Assembly: GCA_964247055.1 (NCBI GenBank)
Contig: OZ176056.1
Coordinates: 4,712,001 to 4,776,000 of the forward strand
Reading direction: 5' to 3'
From: Paragordius varius
Taxonomy: Eukaryota > Nematomorpha
Length of the DNA stretch: 64,000 nucleotides
A program made the position numbers and the translations under genes. Below the pieces are notes generated by a model. The model worked only from the letters and a program-made list of their open reading frames with translations, did no database searches and was not told where the DNA came from. Positions 48,451 to 60,549 of the stretch are shown in pieces; within the stretch, counting starts at the first letter, position 1, and each line of letters opens with the position of its first letter.

Positions 48451-48549
48451 ATAAAAAATTATATCTCATAATGTTTTTGGTTTTTTACGAGTAATTTTAA
48501 AAAATATTTTCTCTATTCAGCTAATTTTGCAATTATATTACTCGCAAGA

Positions 48550-49597
48550 TATACCATTTCCCAATCAATCAAAACGTTTTCCCAGTCAATCAAAACATTT
48601 TCCCAGTCAATCGAAACATTTTCCCAGTCAATAAAAACGTTTTCCCAATCAATAAAAACGTTACTCCAGTCAATAAAAACGGTTTTATTTTTAATGATAA
48701 ATATCAAAACAAGTTATAAAAATAACTTTTAACCATTATCAGCGTAATATTAGGATATTATTTTTTATAAAAACACAATATTGAATGACAATTTTTCTAA
48801 GTATATTCAAGTGCGCAATCATTAATGACCTATTATTTAAAAGTTGTGTTTTTGGAAGTTGTTCTTGAGATAATTTATTTTATTGGTGGTTATTATTATT
48901 TGCGGCTAACTTAAAAATCTATAGCTACGGATGAAAGACTAATTTTATAAAATTTATCATTTGGTTTATCGGGGGCCCAACGCCGCCTTCCGATTATCCT
49001 CTTATTATCCAAGTAAAATTCATATTTCGTGCGCAATTATTCTAAATGAGTCTAAATTGGTAACGCATTATAAAATTGTTTGTCTTTGTATTTTGCAGTC
49101 TGTCTAATCGAATGTGAACCCGCTTTTTGAGTTATATATTCGGACACTTTTTTAGTCAAATATCCTTTTAATTATTAATTTTTAATGAAAAACATTTGTA
49201 TCAAAAAAATTTTTGTTTAGATATTTTTTCCTAAAATATTTTTATCGACAAACGTGACATATTTAAAGACTGTTTTGAAGCGTTCCGCAAATAAATGCGA
49301 GCCATCAATAAATTATAAAATATTATATTAAATACATCTCAAATTCCAATAAATTTTTAAGAATAAGTAATTAATGATTTTGCACTGGAATATACTTGGA
49401 AAAACATTCAATAATTGTGTTTTTATAAAAAGTAATATCCTAATATCACGCTGATAATGGTTAAAAGTTATTTTGATATCTTATCTGATATTTATCATCC
49501 AAAATAAAACCGTTTTTATAGATTGGAAAAACGTTTTTATTCACGGGGAAAATGTTTTGATTGACTGGGAAAACGTTTTTAACTGGGAAATGGTATA
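48550..49597. mobile_element. TATACCATTT element with 21-bp repeats (subfamily c, long inverted ends)
   Basis: Borders TATACCATTTCCCAATC and ACTGGGAAATGGTATA. The left has six tandem 21-base units (TTTTCCCAGTCAATCAAAAC and variants, 48556-48680); the right has three or four inverted units. Similarity between the two ends continues inward for ~250 bases (ACTTTTAACCATTATCAGCG, TTTATAAAAACACAATA). The minus strand stays open through the left array only because 21 is a multiple of three. It ends ~200 bases before the CNPase-like gene. Confidence 0.8.
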
Positions 49598-49804
49598 CAA
49601 AACCAAAATTGCCATAAGAATGGTACATATCCAAAATTATTAATTTTATTAAATGCGGTGGTATACATTACAAATAGTCTGGAACTTAAAAAACTTGTAA
49701 GCCCTACTAATACCTAAAATATTATATAATGTCCGATATATTTTTATCAAATATTTTTTTGATCATTGAGCTCATAAGTAATTATAATAAATACATATGA
49801 AATT

Positions 49805-50905
49805 ATGAATGTAGGAAACAAAAAATTTGAATTATCTCATGATCTAAAAACTGTTTCATATTTATACAATGATAATACTGAAACCATTTCCTCCATTTTG
49901 AAATTTGACCATTCAGCTTCTGTATTACAATATGAAGAAGCTGCGGATGTGTTTAGTTTGAAGCGAAAAAATGATTTAGAAATGGCAAATGGTATTCAAA
50001 ACCACGTAAAAGTTTTATTTTGCAAGGAATCTGTCATTGACGCTAAATTATTAAATCGACACTTTTACAAACAGAATTATATTATTTTACCTTTTGTTTA
50101 TTCGCCACATGTAAAACTCTTATATTTTGGATTTTTTCTTCATAAAACCCTTGCTAACAATTTTTACACATTCGCTACAAAACTTATGAAATGTCACTCG
50201 GAAAATTCTTTGAAAAGGTGCTTACCAAATTTTAATATGAAAAGTTATTCTGCTAATATGATTTATAAAAACAATGGACTTCATTGCACAACATTTTATT
50301 CTGAATATCAGCTACAACTTTATACATATTATGAGAATGTTAAAAATTTGATTGGACAAACATTTGAAATAACAGTGACAATTATTATATGTTCACCAAA
50401 TGCTTTAATTGCTAGAGTTTTTATCCCTAACACAATGTTCGAAAAATATCCTGACATATTTAAAGATTGTAAAATCGAAAGTGACCAACTCGACTCGGCC
50501 TTAAATGAGGTTTCAAAACCATATTTTCCTTTTTGTGATTGTAATCACATACTTAATACTATTCCACGTTATAGGATATCCATGCTATATAATTGGACAT
50601 CAAACACAGTTTTTAGTTTTAAACATTATAAACCATATCACATAACTTTAGCACATAAATCTAACGTGAAACCGCAAGTTGCCAAATCAGATTTGTTAAA
50701 AGTGCTGGAGTTTGAAAAAACTACCGATAATTTTTTTCTAAATCAAGCAAAACAATTTGGTAATCAAGGTGGTTTACCGTTTACCCATCACTCTTACATC
50801 AATAGATATGGCGTTGTTAGGGTTTTCGATGAAGCGTATTGGGTCACGTACTTAAAAACACCATATACATGTCAGACGATATTTACAGCAAGATTGCAAA
50901 GTTAG
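49805..50905 (+). CDS. CNPase-like 2H phosphoesterase, intronless
   Basis: 366 residues related to 2',3'-cyclic-nucleotide 3'-phosphodiesterase (CNP/RICH), a 2H-superfamily enzyme that opens 2',3'-cyclic phosphates. The two catalytic H-x-T motifs are present: LHCTTFYSE (H160, T162) and PYHITLAHKS (H279, T281), about 120 residues apart as in CNP. Matching blocks: LYFGFFLHK (106-114; LYFGWFL in CNP), ITVTIIICSPNALIARVFI (189-207; the TLTISALFVTPKTTGARV strand pair), SDLLKVLEFEK (295-305) and the final TIFTARLQS. Residues ~55-100 resemble the end of the P-loop kinase-like domain that precedes this domain in CNP, but no Walker A is present. The C-terminal CaaX of vertebrate CNP is absent, so membrane anchoring is not expected. 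The start is the first ATG; an upstream exon holding the P-loop half is possible but was not found. Confidence 0.85.
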   Translation: MNVGNKKFELSHDLKTVSYLYNDNTETISSILKFDHSASVLQYEEAADVFSLKRKNDLEMANGIQNHVKVLFCKESVIDAKLLNRHFYKQNYIILPFVYSPHVKLLYFGFFLHKTLANNFYTFATKLMKCHSENSLKRCLPNFNMKSYSANMIYKNNGLHCTTFYSEYQLQLYTYYENVKNLIGQTFEITVTIIICSPNALIARVFIPNTMFEKYPDIFKDCKIESDQLDSALNEVSKPYFPFCDCNHILNTIPRYRISMLYNWTSNTVFSFKHYKPYHITLAHKSNVKPQVAKSDLLKVLEFEKTTDNFFLNQAKQFGNQGGLPFTHHSYINRYGVVRVFDEAYWVTYLKTPYTCQTIFTARLQS

Positions 50906-51903
50906 CATCTATTATCAAGTCGAAATTGGGACATGTCCTTATTTTTTTAATTTTTGTCATTTATTTATGTAAATTGTTATATGGATTATACCGGTTCCAT
51001 TAATGCATTTTATAATTGTGAGATCAAAACTATATTTAATCAAAAAAAAACTATTCGTATTTTATTTAAAAATTTTGCAAGTGCATGAATTTGTCAAACC
51101 ATATTATTTGAATACTATTGAAAATGAGGATATTAATATATAAGTTTTTGAATTGCCCTGGAAAAGATATATCTCACCTAATGAAGTTTTAAGTTTAATA
51201 ATTGCGTTACTATATAATTAAATTTTATCATTTGTTAAATATTTATTGCATAAACATTTTGATAACTGTTTAAAAAGAGCTGATTGTTAACTTAAATTTT
51301 TGCCTATAGTGTCAGGATTAAATATTTTAGCCCGATATGGATAATTTCTAATGCATTTCTCATAAAATTTGTGCAACATTATTACTTAAAATAATTTGAC
51401 TAATAAAGTTTAAGCTGACATTTTAAAATATTTATTCTATTTTTTTTAAAAAATGGGTAAAATTTATTTTTAAATTTTATTCTTTTTTACCGAACTTGTT
51501 AAATTGGATAAGGAAAAGGCCGTTGTTGCACTCACTGCGTTACTATTTAGTTTTTGAATTCCATCCCATAAAATTTTTTTTCTTATAGCAATCCTTAACT
51601 TTGAAACCTTTTGATATTCCTATTTTTAAAATAGCCTTTTATAATGGCAAATTTTATTTTTATTAAAAATAAAAATTTGAAATTAAGTTTTAGTATTTTA
51701 TTCCTAGAAGGATCATTAATTATTATTAGTTAAACAAGTATATATTTGATAAGCTTGAAAATCAAATTAAGAACAAAAGAATATTTAATGTAAAACTAAT
51801 ATAAATCGGATAAAATTTAAAACAAAAAATTGATTACATTTCAAATAGTATGACATGCTTAAACGTATTTTGATCAATTTTCTGAATGCTGAATCTTTTA
51901 TCA
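50906..51903. other. intergenic, 3' flank of CNPase-like gene
   Basis: AT-rich DNA without paired repeats or frames. A TAATAAAG at ~51400 is a weak poly(A) candidate. Confidence 0.35.
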
Positions 51904-54900
51904 CAGGGCTTCTTAAACTTTTGTAATTCTCCCCATTTATGATTGCGAGTTTCTTAACAACCCCAACACATAAAAGAAAAATAAATTAATATTTTTTGAT
52001 GATATATTAGGTAACAATATACATATGCTTATGAATATAGATGGATTGCATGTTTTTTCATGCATAACAAATAAAATTTTGTGATGTTGAAACTGCTGGA
52101 CGTAAGGCCTTCAACATTTTTTATCGCTGAATGATATTGGGATTTAAGTGTTATGCTGAGAAAGTAACTTGACATGTGTGATGTTGAATGGCAGAATTAA
52201 ATTTGACGCCATATAGGCGATTGTGGCAAAATCAGTTCTAGTTCCGATCCAAAATTCACTCAAGGGCTTTTTTGGAATTGTAGTTTTAATGAGTCATATC
52301 AACAAATTCCACACCTTTATTTGGAAAATGATCCATCTCACTTAGGCCAATCTAAAACGGTTTTTGAATCCAAACTATTTTTTGTAAATCATATTTAATA
52401 TAAAATATGTCCGAACTGTATTTCTAGCGCTTTTAAGTGATCTTCAATAGTTTTTGCAATAAACGTACAATAAATTTTTCAATTACAAAAGTGTAGACAC
52501 TGGAAAACATTTTGAACGAATTCTTTGCAACCCTACTTTTCCTGATGATCTTTTCACTAAAACTTTCCTTTTTATCATTTGATATATACCTAAGGTGACC
52601 AGACGTCCCGCTTTTGGCGGGACAGTCCCGCTTTTTCACATTTTGTCCCGCCTCCCGCTACGTTTTAAAATGTCCCGCTTTTTCACGATTATAAAAAAAA
52701 TTTTTTTTTAATACAAATTAATTTTTTTATCCGTTTAAATTTTAAATCAAAATTTTTTATTTTTATAAAAATATTTTTTTCGAATTTATATCATATGATT
52801 ATATTTGCTTCCTACTACTACTGTCATCATTATCAAAAGCCAAGTTAATACCACAAATCGGTAGCTTAAAGGACAAATTGATACCACAAATCGGTACCTT
52901 ACGCGTTTATTCTAGAATATTAAGGTAATATAATATTTTTTATACTAATAGTAGTTTAACAAAAAGAGGTTGTAAATTCAACGATGAATTAATGAAAGAT
53001 TTTCCTTTTATCAAAAAAACAAAAAATGAATCATTTGTTAAATGTCTTATATGCGAGGGGGAATTCCCCTAACACATGGAAGCATGATACTACAAAGCAT
53101 ATGGAAACACAGAAACATAAAAATGTTTAGATATGGCGGCATCATCTTACAAAATGAGCGATTTTTTTCGAAAAACCGCTTTTGGAGAGGAAGAAAGGAA
53201 TTTGGCACTAGCTGAGGGCGTGTTATCTTTTCACGCCGTTAATCACAATCATTCCTTTGATCTATGGACTGTATCTAGGTTATTCGCACATTATTCCATA
53301 AAAAATTTACATGTGCCAGTACAAAGGCCAAAGCCATTAAGTGCAATGTCCTTTCGCCACATGCATTTTCTGAAATACAAAAAGATTTGCTGAAAATTAA
53401 TTTCTTATCCCTATACTCTGATGCATCAAATCACCATGAAACAAAATTATTTCCCAAAATTTTAGATTAAATTTTCTACCCGGTGAAAATTCCGAAATAA
53501 TATTTACTCCAATAATGCATATTCTAGAAAAAAATAATTTAAAAGACAAAATTATCGCATATTGCGCTGACAAAACCAATACGAACTTTGGTGGAAAAGC
53601 AAGGAGGGGAACAAAAAATACTTTTCATAAATTAACAGATAATCTTAATCAAAACATTATTGGCGTTGGGTGAGCAGCGCATATAATACACAACGCTATT
53701 CAAACAGCTGCTGATTTGTTACCCCTAGATGTAGAAAATGTAGTTGTTAAAATATATTCCTATTTTTATATATGCACGGAACGTGTTGAAACGCTTAAAG
53801 AATTCTGTGAAAATGAAAAAATGCTTGGATATTGCAAAACTCGTTGGTTAGCTTTTATGCCAGCTATCGAAAGTATTTTAAAAATGTATGATCCTTTAAA
53901 ATCTTTTTTTATCACAGGACAAATGTCCTTCAACTTTAAAAAAGTTTTTTGAAAATGATTCTTCAAAAATATGGTTAGAATTCTTACATAATCAAGCTTC
54001 TCTGTTTCAAAATGTTATTAAATTTATAGAAGGTGACAAAATTTCAGCAATCGAAGTAGCCAATGAAGTTAGTAACCTAAAATTCCAATGTCAAGAACGG
54101 TTAGAAAATAATTTTATACCATTGTTCATCCGTAATATAATAAATAATTTAGAAAAACAAGGAATAATGATATCCTGTACCATATATAAATGTTTTATAC
54201 AAACTGTAAAGATCATTTGGAAGACTGGACGACGCAATTCAATAAAATTGATCATTTTTATTGGATAACATTAAAATCAGAATTAATTGGTGCGATGTTC
54301 AAAAATCATTTGGTTATATCAGCTCCCAAAAATTCTCAAAAAGTATCTCAGAAAATGATCTTTTTTCTGAAGTATCATTAGTTAAAAGATATATTAATAA
54401 TGAAAAACTTAAATTATGGACAAAAGAAAAATATACAGTAGAAAAGAAATGGTTGGAAATATTTCATCATTTTGAAGCCAACTATATTACATACAATAAT
54501 ATTTTAAAAATTGTGGAATTCGCACTATCTTTACCTGGAACCAACGCTGCTACTGAGCGCGTTTTTTTCCACAGTAAATCAGGCGTTGACATTGGAAAAA
54601 TCAAATTTAAATATAGAAACATTAAAGGCCGTCATATCTGTCAAATATTTGACAAATTCTTGTAAAGACTTTTCTACAATATTTTAAAAAATGATGACAA
54701 TCTGCTAAAACGCATTCACTCAAAAAAATATACCAATGAATAAAATATTTTCTTATATTTATAAAGTTTTTATGTTAAAAAATAAACAAAATTACTTAAA
54801 ATATTGTATAAGTCTTCATAATTTGTCAAATTATATTTGAACACATAAAATGGTTTTTATTCAACATTTAAATTTGATTTCGTTTCCTTACTTACGTTCA

Positions 54901-56020
54901 ATAGCAGTGGTTCAGGTAAAGATAATGCAAATTTTATAAATATTATTGTATGGAACATAATTTGTTTAAAAATGAATATTTTAACCATTTCTATCCTACG
55001 TATTTTTATCTGTTGTCCATAATTTAAGTTCTCATTCAATATATTTATTTAATAATGAAACTTGATAAAAAATGTCATTGTGCACCGTCTTGTCCTCCAA
55101 ATAATCGTTTCTGTTTGTATAAAACCTTTTTATATTCTGGCTATTCATTGAGCCTTGTTTTTCTGGATGTTTTATAATATTGCGATTAGGTAATGGTATA
55201 AAATTATTTTCTAACCTTTTTTGACTTGGAATTTTGACCTTTGTCGTGTGATAAAAAATAGGATTCTAGGAGATCACATTTTTATAAATATTTCAATCGC
55301 TGGCAAAAGAGCTAACCAACAGTTCTACAATATCCAAGCATTTTAACATCGTTATTTTCTACATCCAGGGTTAACAAATCAGTAGCTGTCTGAATAGCGT
55401 TGTGTATCTGCCAATAATGTTTTAATTAAGATTATTCGCTAAATTGTTAAAAATATGTTTTGTGCCGCTTCTTGCATCACCCAGCGCACTTTGTGATGAT
55501 TTCGTCTTTATTATTTTTTTCTAGAATATTACAATCACTTCACCCTTTGTTCGTGCACATGTAAATTTATTGAATAAGGTACAAACAACCTGTAAGGTAC
55601 ATTTTATAAAGTATTTGTGTTAAAAATAAATAAATATTACAATAATTTTTTGTATAAAAATTTTTGGTTGTACCCCCCAATGACCCCCCCCCCCCCCCCT
55701 CAGATTTGTCCCGCTTTTTCCTTAAAAAAATCTGGTCACCTTATATATACCGCAATTTTTTTAAAAGAGTCAAGTTAAAATCGTTTATTCGCAAAAATAT
55801 CTGACAAAAACACAGCTTGGATAGCCACAAGTCATTTTGAAAAAAGCATTAATTCGTTAAGTTGAAAATTTTTCGATCTCGTCCTTTAATAACAATAATC
55901 TTTTAAAAGTTAACCTCTTGACAACTATCTTACTTCTGCATGTAATAACAAAGTTGTGTAATTAGTATCACTTCGCGACCCCATAATTTTGCTAAGCGAC
56001 CCATAGTTTAAGAAGCCCTG
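51904..56020 (-). mobile_element. hAT transposon, decayed outer element hosting another hAT
   Basis: Inverted ends CAGGGCTTCTTAAACT and AGTTTAAGAAGCCCTG, with flanking 8-base copies TTTTATCA (51896-51903) and CTTTATCA (56021-56028) that match at 7 of 8 positions. The interior outside the inner element is ~0.7 kb on the left and ~0.28 kb on the right. The minus strand of the left part keeps short protein-like stretches but no intact transposase. The inner hAT at 52591-55743 accounts for most of the length. Confidence 0.7.
52591..55743 (+). mobile_element. hAT transposon with two opposed transposase copies, decayed
   Basis: Ends TAAGGTGACCAGA and TCTGGTCACCTTA, with a perfect 8-base duplication TATATACC (52583-52590 and 55744-55751). 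The subterminal sequence GTCCCGCTTTT is repeated. On the plus strand, transposase pieces run 53133-54665. They include AIQTAADLLPLDVENVV, EKMLGYCKTRWLAFMPA and a C-terminal dimerisation segment LSLPGTNAATERVF, split by stops and shifts. From ~54857 to ~55580 a second, more worn copy of the same coding region runs on the minus strand (for example the inverse of GTTGGGTGAGCAGCG and of GGATATTGCAAAACTCG), facing the first. Confidence 0.85.
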
Positions 56021-56686
56021 CTTTATCATATGCTTGAGACATATTCGTATATATATACTGGGGTAAATCTCGTGCTGCTACGCAGCCCGAGGACCGAGGA
56101 TGTCCTTCAGACTTCTGGGGGGGGGGGATGGCTATATGAAAAAAGAATAATAAAATAATCCACACATGTTGATTATTTCGAAACTTCACATAATAGCTCT
56201 GATTTCATAGAGATTTTAAAACGGTGCATTCATACTAATATATTTTTACTTTGGTAAAAATAAATACAAAAATTTTTTTTGTGGATATCGTTTTTTCGAA
56301 AAAATGGCATTTTACGGGTGTAGCGGGTAAAAAGAGGGGCTAAATTAAAAAAGCTAGCAGGTTATGTTCGGCGCAATCGAAAATAAGTATACAAAAATCA
56401 TAATTAAAATTGAATAGTGTAACGCGTTCTCCGGAAAATTGTCTCAAAGACACGACTTTTGTGGACTTCTGTTTCAAAAAACCCTTTTTTAAACGGGATG
56501 GGCCCGAACTGGAAGCTTATTTCCAAAAAAGGGCGAAGCTATCGGGTCATTAGTGAATATATTTTTTTGATCTTTGGATTTGAATGGATCTGGTTTTCCG
56601 GAAACAGATAACAAAGCCACATGACGGATCAGTTTAGCGGCTATCATCAAAGAAACGCTTGACTAAAATTTATGCCTTTTTAGGGA

Positions 56687-57026
56687 TGTTAGAGTGGTAA
56701 TTGACAGGCTAATTTGAATGCTTTTATTACACGAATAGATTAACCACACAAACAACATTCGTTATATATTATTACATTAACCTATTAACTAATCTGTGTA
56801 CTATTATTATAATATTATAACCTCACCACCACTTGTGAATATTATTATTATACCTTGAGATAATTGTATATAAGCAAACATCTCACCTTGATATATGTGA
56901 ATACATTAGACCTAATTATCTTAGATATATATATATATATATATATATATAGATCATTTTATAAACCACCATTCATACAACATATAGAATTTACCATTAG
57001 CTTTATTTTGTCGTCCCCAGTTATCA
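56687..57026 (+). repeat. 5' LTR of the Ty3/Gypsy fossil
   Basis: 340 bases, TGTTAGAGTGG to CCCCAGTTATCA, with a (TA)n tract longer than in the 3' LTR. Confidence 0.9.
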
Positions 57027-60000
57027 GTAGTGGCCAAAACGAGTAGGTCAGACGAACCAATGAATATCACAGCTCAAAAATACAATAATAATAGCAATCG
57101 ACGACACCCTACCGACAAACAATAATAAAATCATCTATTACATGCAAACATTGCCGTTTCACACACCCACCCAACAAGTGTCCAGCTTGGAGACGATCCT
57201 GCAACAAATGCGGAAAGCTGAACCATTTTGCGAGAATGTGTGTGGCCAAAAGACAAAGACCCAACTTCAATAGGCAATTATTGAAGGAAGTCAACGTAGG
57301 TCGTAAAGCTCTAACTCCTCTACTGATATCATTAGTAATAAACGGGTTAAAAAAAGACTTTATCTACGATACCGGTTCGGATATTAGCGTAATAAACTTT
57401 GCCACATGGAAGCTAATCGGTAAACCCAAGCTGAGCGACACCCCCAGTAAAATCGTACAATAATACGACAGTGCCAATGATGGGGACAGCAAGTGTCAAG
57501 GTCCAGGTAAATGGTAAACAAATGGTCTGGGACATATGTGTCCTAAGCAAAACGATGGGGATGGCTCCGCTGATCTGTGGACTGTAGATGGCGAAATTCC
57601 AGATTGATATGCCACACGTTAAAATTAATTATCTCAAATTGAATGAGATTTGTGAAAATTTTAAAAACTTATTCGAAAATAAGTTAGGGTGTTATAAGGA
57701 CCCTGTAAAAATTCGCATTGCAGCGAATGCGATCCCTAAAGTATGGCCATGTCGCAGGGTGCCTTTTCCATTAAGAGAAAAGGTGGAGAAAGAGCTGGCG
57801 AGGCTAGAAAAGTTAGGCATTTTAGAACCGGTTGATCCTAACACCACACCTGTGACATAAGCCACGCCTACGGTTTATGTACTTAAACCGAATGGCGAAT
57901 TAAGAATATGTAGTGATTTTCGGTTAATGATTAATAAGTGGTTGCAAGAACACTCCCATATAATCCCCACGTTTATGAGTTGGTGTTTAAAATAGGCGAA
58001 GGTATAACATTCACGAAAATTGATTTTAAAGATGCTTACCTCCTATCTTAACACATAAAGGTTTTTTAGATACAAACGCATACCGTTTGGACTGGCCACG
58101 GCACCTATCATCTTCCAAAGAGTGATGGAACAAGTGCTGGCTGAAAGTCCGGGAACTTGCGTATATTTAGATGACGTCCTAGTGACTGGTGGGACGGAAA
58201 TGAGCACATTAACAATTTAATTAACGTATTAATCGTCTCCCGGATTTAAATTAAGACAAGAAATAATGATAGGCGCAGAATCAGTAAACTATTTAGGGTT
58301 TGAAATGTCGAAAAAGGGTATGAGTCCATGTGAAAGCAAAATCAAAGCAATTAAGGAACTAAAAAGGCCGGTAGATAAAAAGTCATTACGTTTTTTAGGT
58401 TTTTTGACGTTTCATGAACGCTTTATACCAAAATTACAAATGATAGTCGGTCCCTTACAGGAATTCACTAGTAAAAATACGAGATGGTGTTGGACCGAGA
58501 AATATGAGAAAAGCTGGTTAACAGCTAAGAATTTGTTAAGCGAAAAAGTGTTTTTAACACCTTATAATCCGAATAGGAAATTGATAATAGAATCTGATGC
58601 GTCAGATTTAGGATTCGGGTGTATTCGTCATGAAGTTTATAATGATAAGATACCGATAGCGTATGCCTCACAAAAGTGTAGCAACGCTGAAAGGAATTAT
58701 TCCACTATAGAGAAGGAATTAAAAGCAATATTATTTGCGTTACGAAAGTTTCATAGTTCCATATATGGTAGAAAATTTATAATAATAACTGACCATTTAC
58801 CTTTAGTAAAGTTAATAAATAGTGCTAAGGTGGATTAATATGATAAATGAATACGACTTTAAAATAAGTCATCAAAAACAGGCTCAAAATAGAGCTGATT
58901 ATTTATCGAGATGACCGATTGACGAGATCGTTGCCTATGATGAAGATTATGCGGTTACCAGATATTTGAGATTGAATTGTCATAACGTGCGGTTAAGCAG
59001 AGCTAAAATTCGAAAATAAACCGCATTAGATTCAGTATTACAAAAAGTAATTAAAGCGTTAAACAACCATGACTGGAGTTCTCCAGAATAAGAAAAGTTT
59101 GTAAACCGTAAAGACGAGTTGGCATATCAATATGGTTTATTAAGTTTAAATGATCGGATTGTAATTCCGAAGCCCCTCCAAAAAGAGGTGGTGAGATGCC
59201 TACACAGCGGTCATAACAACGTAGAGACCATGAAAGCGATGGCCGGATTTACGTGATATTGGCCAGAATTAGAAAATGACCTGGTAAAAGCCAGTAGTCA
59301 ATGCGAATCGTGCCAACGTAGTAGGCCGAATGGTACTCAGAATTCCACCTATCAGTGGGATCATAATGTTGCTGTGTGGGAGCGTTAGCATGTTGATATA
59401 GCCGGACCGGTAGACGGTTGTTGTTGATAATTGATAGTGCCCCGAAATGGGCAGAAGGATTTATCTTGAAAAAGGTAACAGCAGCGAATATAATCCACAA
59501 AGTAGAAGAAACCTTTGCAGGGTTTGGCTTTGCAAGAGAGATCGTTAGTAACGCTTCGTATTTCAGTAATGAGTACTTCACGTCAACCTTAAGTACGTTA
59601 GGGGTGAAACACATTAAGGTTATCCCTACCATCCTAAGAGTAATAGGATGGTAGAAAGGTTAGTAGGTACTATAAAAAATAAATACAAAAGAATAAAAAA
59701 TGCGATATCCACCCACGAAGCGTTTAACACTAGCCTATGGGCGTACAGAAATTCTATACACTCAACAACGAAAGAAACCCCGGCCCAGTTAATGTTTAAG
59801 CGTAATCCCCATACCCCCTTAACCTGATTAATAGGGCGAGATTGCTAGATGCACCGGCCCCCCGACGGCAGTTTGCCATTGACCAGATAATGATTAAAAA
59901 TGAGTTAAGTCGAGTGTGGCGCGTCGGAGAGATTAGGGCTGCTTTCATACAAAGGGTGGGACAAGGACCGAGACAAAGTTATGAGGAAACACGCTGACCA

Positions 60001-60219
60001 AATAGTACAACAACCACAACCACAGCCGACCTTTTCCAGCAACACAAATGAGGAGGAGGTAAGACGAAATCGAACCAATTACTCCGACAGCCGAAAGTCC
60101 AAATAATGATAATACACAGAAATCTGCGAAAATCTACTCCCCCGCTAAAACACGAGAACGACGGTACCCGACAAGAAGTCGTCAGAAACCTGCCCGCTTT
60201 CGTTAGAGGGGGGTAGTGA

Positions 60220-60549
60220 TGTTAGAGTGGTAACTGACAGGCTAATTTGAATGAATCTTTTACACGATTAGATTAACCGCACAAACAACATTCGTTATAT
60301 ATTATTACATTAACCTATTAACTTATCTGTGTACTATTATTATATTATTATAATCTCACCACCACTTGTGAATATTATTATTATACCTTGAGATAATTGT
60401 ATATAAGCAAACATTTCACCTTGATATATGTGAATACATTAGACCTAATTATCTTAGATATATATATATATATAGATCATTATATAAACCACCATTCATA
60501 CAACATATAGAATCTACCATTAGCTTTACTTTATCGTCCCCAGTTATCA
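60220..60549 (+). repeat. 3' LTR of the Ty3/Gypsy fossil
   Basis: 330 bases with the same borders as the 5' LTR. Followed by GGGA, which repeats the four bases before the 5' LTR. Confidence 0.9.

Larger units (their letters stand above)
56687..60549 (+). mobile_element. Ty3/Gypsy LTR retrotransposon fossil
   Basis: LTRs at 56687-57026 and 60220-60549 (TG...CA) look about 95-96% alike by eye, so insertion was fairly recent. A 4-base target duplication GGGA flanks the element. A purine-rich tract precedes the 3' LTR. Parts in order: a CCHC zinc knuckle region, aspartic protease (DTGS), reverse transcriptase (YLDD), RNase H, and integrase with its HHCC zinc-binding region and core. This is the Ty3/Gypsy order. 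The element is broken, with on the order of ten breaks, and shorter than usual for the family; it cannot be an active copy. It is inserted in the satellite of the Helitron-like element. Confidence 0.9.

Noticed and set aside
48556-48680. CRISPR-like array of short repeats
   Set aside because: The 21-base units are contiguous with no spacers, they are mirrored at the other end of a TA-flanked element, and the genome is animal.
55683-55700. Long C run (and a G run near 56117) as a structural signal such as a G-quadruplex
   Set aside because: They sit at element ends in low-complexity sequence and may be assembly or slippage artefacts; nothing ties them to a function.
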